A DNA stretch of 64,000 bases from Apostichopus japonicus. Its lineage: Eukaryota; Echinodermata; Holothuroidea; Aspidochirotida; Stichopodidae. Of this stretch, positions 58,342-64,000 are shown one piece after another. The stretch is from positions 5,450,713 through 5,514,712 of the forward strand of contig NC_092574.1 of the NCBI RefSeq assembly GCF_037975245.1. Reading direction: 5' to 3'. Position numbers and translations under genes: made by a program. The notes under the pieces were generated by a model, which saw nothing but the letters and a program-made list of their open reading frames with translations, searched no databases and was not told the DNA's origin. Position 1 is the stretch's first letter; each line of letters begins with the position of its first letter.

Positions 58342-58887
58342 ATGAAGAATGCAGAACGGAGAGTGGGCATGTCACGACATTGTCGTGGTTTCAAGCACGG
58401 CATGCATACGCCGTGTAGCTTAGCAGGATGTCTGCATTACTCCGATGTCATGGTGAATGGAAAAATACGTAGTCCAGAGAATAATCTCACCGGAAGAAAA
58501 ATACCGAATCTTAACTCCAATTGCTCAACAGAATCGAGACCTGCTGATTCAGTTTCGTATTCAACGCCAGAAAAGACATTATTAATCAGAGGTGAATCGG
58601 ACCCTACAACTAGAATCCACGATCAATGTAGAACTAAACACAAATGGAACACAAAAAGACCAGAACCAAGTATTACTAGAGGATTATCGCGATTTCGTTA
58701 TATTTCTTTAAACAGTCATTTAATTCAAAGGCATTTATTCTCCTCCTCCTCCTCAATCTCACCGCTTGGATTATTAAATGGAATTAACATCAAATTAAGG
58801 AACTGTCATTTTGGAGTTATTCGGATAATTTGTCTTACACTTCTCATACTATATCTCTGTCTGCCAACAAGTATCGCGGCACCTCGG
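58342..58887 (+). CDS. first coding exon of a probable secreted or membrane protein
   Basis: ATG at 58342 opens 182 codons up to a consensus donor CGG|GTAAGT (58888), phase 0. The frame runs on to a stop at 59014 only if the intron is read through. Residues 1-150 are basic, Ser/Asn-rich and cysteine-poor, without a recognised domain. Residues 157-178 are strongly hydrophobic (GVIRIICLTLLILYLCLPTS), followed by IAAPR, which resembles a signal-peptidase site. This fits either a signal anchor or a cleaved signal with an unusually long N-region. A start at Met10, Met21 or Met37 would shorten that region but not remove it. Later exons are not found in the window. It is the longest non-repeat coding block here. 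The function is unknown. Confidence 0.5.
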
Positions 58888-59236
58888 GTAAGTAACGAGT
58901 ATACAGGCCTGCCTTCTGCGGGCGGTAGTAAGAGATCAGACCCTCCCCATGCACTCACCCATGCACCCACCCGCCCACCCGGCCTGATAAGTGCTTTGAA
59001 CCCTGCCAAACTGTGAATTGTAAAACATTGCCACATGTTTGCTGTGAACCACGTATGTGGTAATGGAAGGTTGGTGTATACACTATAACACTTAATTATT
59101 TCCTTGTTTGTCTAACAGACTGACATCTATCAGTCTTTCCATTTTCGATCATCTATAGTTCACACTACATGCAGTGGGTGCTGAACATGGTCAGGAAAGG
59201 TGGTGGAGGGGTAATGTCAATCCTATTGTAGGTATG
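58888..59236. other. start of the putative intron after the 58342 exon
   Basis: C-rich CACCCACCCG tract at 58955-58985. No further exon recognised. Confidence 0.35.
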
Positions 59237-59244
59237 ACTATAGT

Positions 59245-59618
59245 CAAGGGCGTAGGAACCGGGGGCTGGGGCGCAAATATGGGGGCGGAAGTATCATTCC
59301 GCGCCCCCCCCCCCCCCGCTTCGCAAGTCAGAAAACCCCTTTTTCATTTCTCAATAAATGATAACAACATTCGTCATTTTACTCATTACATTTTGGCAGA
59401 AAAAAATCTCGTTTGGAGCATCAAATTGCATCTAAGGCCAGGTGAAAATGCAAAATTATTTACAAACTGAAGTGGGTGTTGAAATGTGCTATATTGCACC
59501 AAATTGCATCTGAGGCCACCTGGAAATGCAAAAAAAAAATCCTTAGACCCCTCCCCCAGGCCGGCCATAAGTCTTCAGCCCCCCCCCCCCAACTCAAAAG
59601 TACCTTCCTACGCCACTG
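59245..59618. mobile_element. hAT-type MITE with perfect 8-bp target duplication
   Basis: 374 bp, flanked by ACTATAGT at 59237-59244 and 59619-59626. Left end CAAGGGCGTAGGAACCGG; right end, on the minus strand, CAGTGGCGTAGGAAGGTAC. Inside are G/C-runs near each end and a direct duplication, AAATTGCATCT-AGGCCA--TG-AAATGCAAAA, at about 59425-59455 and 59500-59533. No coding capacity. The duplication length and CA-G--GCGTAG ends support the hAT superfamily. Confidence 0.88.
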
Positions 59619-59626
59619 ACTATAGT

Positions 59627-61440
59627 ACATCCTCATCAGTTTATAACAATGGGAGAGACGGTATAGGGCAACTGATGAAAGTTTGTTACTTAGCACTAAC
59701 TCTATTTAGTTAAACACAAATAAAATACAGGGAATTAGGGAGTAGGCTATAGCTAAGGTACAGCATTGAGTGACCGTCACATAGGAATGCAAATGTAATG
59801 GAGGGGGATATTCTAAATTCCTCCGACTGATTTACGTATGGGCATGAATCTTTACGAAAGGGTCAGAAACGAATATAAGGGGTTTTCGGTAAAGAAGGGG
59901 TTTGGCCATGGCTCGTTGGAGTCCGACTCGTATGTTTGGGGAAGGGTCTAAAAAGTAGCTGAGGCATCAAAGTTGCATTCTGAGGCATTTCTAGACTTTA
60001 AATTAGGTCGGTTTTCGGGTCACCACGCAAGTTTGTCATGAATTTTGTGTGATGTTGAGCAGCCTGTGGTCTCGTGTAAAACGTTTCAGATGTTTAGCAA
60101 ATTGGTTCCTTGAAACTGTTATAGGGCGGCGGTGACTGAAACCTACAGGTTATCGTGTAACAGTGTTGTTCATTCTTTGATCCAATTGTCAAGTAGGAGA
60201 TGTACTTGTTTGCAAACAATCAAAACGTGCGAGTCAGTTCTATTTTCAAGAGAAGCAAATTCATAGATGCTTATATTGATGTTAACCCCCCCCCATCACC
60301 CACCCCCCCCCAAATATCCAGGAAATAATTTTGTTTAGTACCTTCCCCAAACAGCTATAGAAGGTTTTAAAAGATACTAAATGACTTAGGCCTATATGAT
60401 ATACGCGTAATGTGTCTCATTTGAACTGTCGTCTGCAGAAATACGATTTGCATTCACCATGAAAATTGGAAGAAACAACTATAAAGGGGGAAACTAAAAC
60501 GGTTTCACCATGCTTAAGTGACGTAACACCAGGAAGATTTAAGTTATGATATTTCCACACACACAATAACCGATTTTTCTTACATTTTAAAGCGGCAGTT
60601 AATGATATTAACTCTAATAACCCTATTTGTTTTTAGAACATATCACACTTAATTTCCAAAGATGAAATATCCATGTATGCGTGATGACGTTTGCTGCATT
60701 TTGCGTGTCCACACTGCAACCTCCTTATCCATATAGAAACATCCATATTGCTACATAGATTATAATAAAAACAGTGAAAACACAGCACCATGTAAGGAGC
60801 AATCGCCATTGGGCTGTTCAAGGTATATAATTAATAAGATTATTTCATGGGTTACCCTCAAAAACAACCCCATCCCCTCTTATGTTCGTAGACTTAATCA
60901 CATGTAGAGGTTATATACCTGTACTGTAGTTCTTTTGCAATTCTTATATTTACCATGTAAAGCATACTTCAAGATCATTTACGCTCTTGAAAGGACAAGA
61001 CAATAGACTCGGTGAAAGCATTCCATTCGTTCACATCCCTATATACGGTGAAATAAAATGTGTTCTTATGAACACTGAGGTATCCATATACATACATGTG
61101 AATAAGTTCCTGTTTAGTTTGTAACGTGACTTTATAATGTCGAAGTCAATTTAAGCGTCACGAAAATAATGCTACTAACTTGAAAAAAAAAGTCGTTTCT
61201 GATCTAGCATTTGTCATATAGGCGTTTTCCAATAAGTAACACGTGTACAAAGTGACGGTACCGAAGGACTTGAATAGCGCAAAGGCCTTCCTTGGTGTGA
61301 AGAGTGCAAGGAAGTGGTACCTACGTCGACTGAAAATACATACAACAGTGACACAATAGAGTGTGACCTATCCGATGTCTGGCTGAACTTGTGTAAGTCC
61401 AAGTTGAGCCTCAGACTTGCAACGTTTGTCATTAAAGTTG
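59627..61440. other. no gene seen
   Basis: AT-rich unique sequence with a C-rich tract at 60287-60311. Confidence 0.4.
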
Positions 61441-61443
61441 CTA

Positions 61444-61470
61444 ATAAGTTTATTCTGTGAATAAACTTAT
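61444..61470. repeat. perfect 12-bp hairpin
   Basis: ATAAGTTTATTC (61444-61455), loop TGT, then GAATAAACTTAT (61459-61470). It has no T-run, so it is not a typical Pol III terminator. Possibly a MITE relic. Confidence 0.8.
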
Positions 61471-61815
61471 ACATTCTAAGTGGCACAAGAGTTTACATAT
61501 TAGGGGTCGTCAAAGCAACAATATCATAATTGCTACCCGGTACACCCATAATACAATAACATACTCATTAACTTCAGAGTCGTACATCTCTATTTACGGT
61601 TCTAGTCATGAACATTCAAGATTCTGTTTCTCTTTGCCAGCAAACATATACAACCACTTCTCATCCTCTGAAAACGCCCTTTATTTTTGACGAATTAGTT
61701 GGTTTAATTTGTTTATCTTATATTACGGTAAATATAATATTATGTAAGTTGCAGTGAAAAGACCGTGACTATTTGTAAATGCGTATAGCCCAGCTTTGAG
61801 GGTGTTTCGTCATTG

Positions 61816-62002
61816 TGACGTCAGACATCAGAACTACCTAATTATTTACTATACCTGAGATTTTAAAATTTGCATATTCAGTTTAATATCGATGAAGGTA
61901 GTAAGAGTCGTCGTTGGTGGTCGGTATGTCGGTTTATATAAGGCAATCGTGGCGGCGTGAACTATATACTGATCTGTAGAGTATGTAATATTCATCGTAA
62001 GT
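61816..62002 (+). promoter_or_regulatory. promoter-like cluster: CRE, octamer, TATA, 5' splice donor
   Basis: Perfect CRE TGACGTCA (61816-61823), octamer core ATTTGCAT (61868-61875) and TATA box TATATAAG (61935-61942) lie in the expected order. A start site would be expected near 61965-61975. A consensus donor GTAAGT at 61997-62002 could end a short untranslated first exon. No coding exon was recognised downstream in the remaining 2 kb. The motifs could be coincidental. Confidence 0.4.
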
Positions 62003-62454
62003 CATACATGTGTCTGTAATGTATACAAACATTCGTTGACTATTCAAGGTAATATAACGTAAATACTATCGCTTATATAGAAGTGTTTGTTACGCACGGA
62101 GTTTTCAGTTCTATTTCCTATAGCAGTTAAACTTTATTTTGGACTGACGGCTTCTTTACATTAGCCTTCTTGTTGTGCATTATATATTATTCCATTTAGT
62201 CCATTTATCGCGCTTGCGAAACGTCATTGGTATACTATGTACAGAGGGACGTTCTTATCACTGCAGCATCGGTAGTGAATTGATCTTTGATAACCGATTA
62301 GAATAACACAAAAGAGCAAATTGATTCTCTAAAGATAATAATTCCCTGTTCCGATCGTAGATGCTATTAACTATACATACACTACCATCGTTTCGGAAAC
62401 TGCTGGTCCACTTCTGTGTTCTAGGAGAGACCAAGTGTGCTAGATGTTTATATT

Positions 62455-62890
62455 CAGTGGCGGATCCAGGATTTCGCCGAAGGGGGGGCCCAGATGGGAA
62501 ATGCCTAATCGTCGTCCTGGGGGAGGGGTCTAAGGGGAGTGGGTGCCCCCTCCCCCTTTGGAAAATTTCACAAAATATGGAGGTCCTCGGTGCAATCTGG
62601 TGCTACTTTTCGTGAAAGTTTGGAGTAAAATTTATTTCCAATAAATCATGTATTCATGGTTTGCCGGGCATATATTTGCAATTTCGAGCAATGAGCTGGG
62701 ATTTACGTCTTTGGGGAGTAGGTGGTGATGCAAACTACTTTTTACCAGGCTACTCCAGGCCATTTCATCTTGGATGCCCCCTTCCAGATGGAGACTATTG
62801 ATGCAGTCAGAGTGCCCCTCTCACCTTCACTTTATCAGAATGATGGTGTACTCTTTTTGCAAATTTATTTTACAAAAAATTACACGCACA
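62455..62890 (+). mobile_element. hAT-like terminus with following repeat body
   Basis: CAGTGGCGGATCCAGGATTT at 62455, followed by a G-run and GGGTGCCCCCTCCCCCTTTG near 62540. No matching right end or target duplication found before the next terminus at 62889. Confidence 0.6.
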
Positions 62891-63250
62891 GTGGCGTAGC
62901 TAGGATTTTTTGAGTGGGGGGCCATGGGGGCTGTTCTTTCTTGTGGGGGGCCGGAGGTTACTATCTAAGCGGAGCGCCACCTTGGTTGGCGCGGAGCGTA
63001 CAGAGAAAATTTGAGATTTCAGCAACCCCATATCGCAGGAGATGGCACCTGTGAGGCAAAATAGCAACCAAAAAGATGTGCAACTTTGGTGACAGAAATG
63101 CTAAAAAAGTTTTTTCTCTTTCATGCTGACTGGCCTTGCCAACTCAGCCAGACTTTTAACTTGAGGGAAGTTGGCATCATTTGTCGTTTCAAGCTGTCAA
63201 GGCCTTTCTCCCAACTCAAACCCCTGTGGGCTACCGGTAGGTTTGCAGGA
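62889..63250 (+). mobile_element. relative of the 4417/16968 MITE, partial
   Basis: Starts CAGTGGCGTAGCTAGGAT. It contains CTAAGCGGAGCGCCA-loop-TGGCGCGGAGCGTACA at about 62967-63003 and then a CGCAGGAGATGGCAC segment corresponding to CGCCGGAAATGACCC in the 16968 copy. The right end is missing. Confidence 0.7.
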
Positions 63251-63353
63251 TATGGCCACATGTGGACTTAAATAGCATTAGAGGAAGGGGATGGAAGACT
63301 AACATGCATCGTGGGCATAAAAAAGTTGTTTTGTGGAATATTCAATGACATAT

Positions 63354-63675
63354 CAGGGGCGGATGCAGGATTTGTGACAGGGGGGGGGGGGTCTGACTGG
63401 TAAAACTATCTAAGCGGAGCGCCATCATCGGTTGGCGCGGAGCGTACAAGAAAATTTTTGGCTTTACAAACCCCCCAGATGGCCGGAAACGGCACTTCCC
63501 GAGTATTCTAAGCAGCATTTACCTAGCCTGAAAATATGGATCTCATGTCTGCAATTTCTCAATTGATGAGTAAAAAACAATCTATGAAATATGGTATTAC
63601 ATATCAGATGAGTTGAGATGATACAAAAATCATAATGCCTTTAGTCCCCAATCCCCTCCCGTTCCGTCACCACTG
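63354..63675 (+). mobile_element. relative of the 4417/16968 MITE, possibly both ends
   Basis: Starts CAGGGGCGGATGCAGGAT and has the same CTAAGCGGAGCGCCA-loop-TGGCGCGGAGCGTACA block at 63408-63448 and a GCCGGAAACGGCAC segment. A possible right end, CAGTGGTGACGGAACGGG on the minus strand, ends near 63675. Flanks TGACATAT and TTTGATGC do not match. Confidence 0.6.
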
Positions 63676-63682
63676 TTTGATG

Positions 63683-64000
63683 CAGGGCCGGATCCAGGAT
63701 TCTGGAAGGGTGAGGGGTTTGCTCATGAAAAATTCGTTAGCGCATCCTAGCAGCCTACCGCTCTGTAACCTCACCGCCGAAAAAAATTCGAACACCACCT
63801 CAATTTTGAAACTTTTCGGTCTGAAAATTGAGATCGTTAGGCATTTTTGGCACGTGTAGCACGCGTGCACACTATAGTTCATTTGACGGAAAAGACACAC
63901 CTGGATGACTTGTGAGGATAACCGCTTTTCTGACGTCCTACATGTTTAAAATTGGCGTTTAATTTAATTATTTTTTCTCTCTCTTTTTTCTCTCTTTTTT
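63683..64000 (+). mobile_element. hAT-like terminus at window end
   Basis: CAGGGCCGGATCCAGGATTC at 63683 followed by a G-rich stretch. The element, if complete, runs toward or past the window edge. The last 30 bases are a CT-rich tract. Confidence 0.5.

Noticed and set aside
61214-61486. 90-codon minus-strand frame
   Set aside because: No motif, and no ATG with good context. Considered as a transposon protein, but nothing recognisable was found.

Overview
This window looks like nuclear DNA of a marine invertebrate. Three things suggest this: it is AT-rich, it is gene-poor and dense in minisatellites, MITE-like elements, tRNA-derived SINEs and LINE relics, and its few convincing coding blocks are short and bounded by GT/AG splice signals. 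No bacterial gene organisation, rRNA gene, intact tRNA gene or CRISPR array was seen. Frequent TAGGCCTA-type words and the repeat style (hAT-like MITEs with poly-G subterminal runs, AGGTCA-rich dispersed repeats) fit an echinoderm such as a sea cucumber. That assignment is an impression from memory, not a result.

Layout. 1-3.0 kb: a 52-bp tandem array, a decayed non-LTR reverse transcriptase, one candidate exon and local duplications. 3.8-5.2 kb: nested hAT-like MITEs with 8-bp target duplications. Part of this block recurs in inverted orientation at 16.97-17.77 kb. 7.5-15.2 kb: dispersed repeats, a SINE and a small membrane-type ORF. 18.4-23.0 kb: the best gene model (three exons in phase, 193 aa), whose first intron carries a Mutator-like MITE with a 9-bp target duplication and an inverted-repeat element containing telomere-like CCCTAA units. 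25.4 kb: a second possible first exon. 30.3-31.4 and 34.1-35.85 kb: two long minisatellites (47 bp; 21 bp with 105/126-bp higher-order units). 38.3-40.1 kb: a recent 109-bp tandem duplication, a candidate terminal exon with poly(A) signals and a GC-rich repeat. 42.25-42.94 kb: an internally deleted L1/Tx1-type LINE on the minus strand. 45.0-45.5 kb: a 51-54 bp array. 47.1-50.6 kb: a SINE, a 21-bp minisatellite and, inserted in that minisatellite, a 1,893-bp inverted-repeat element. 54.1 kb: a candidate exon. 58.3 kb: the longest plausible coding exon (182 aa, ending in a hydrophobic signal-like segment and a GTAAGT donor). 59.2 kb: a hAT-type MITE with a perfect 8-bp target duplication. 61.8-62.0 kb: a promoter-like cluster. 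62.4-63.7 kb: four more hAT-like termini.

The most unusual object is the element at 48,639-50,531. Its ends are perfect inverted repeats (TATGGCAAGCC...) flanked by the 6-bp direct repeat TGCCCG. Most of each arm is an array of CTTAAG-centred palindromes spaced alternately 20 and 21 bp, close to two helical turns. I do not recognise this architecture. The genes seen show no obvious functional linkage to each other. No protein function could be assigned with confidence apart from the two reverse-transcriptase relics.
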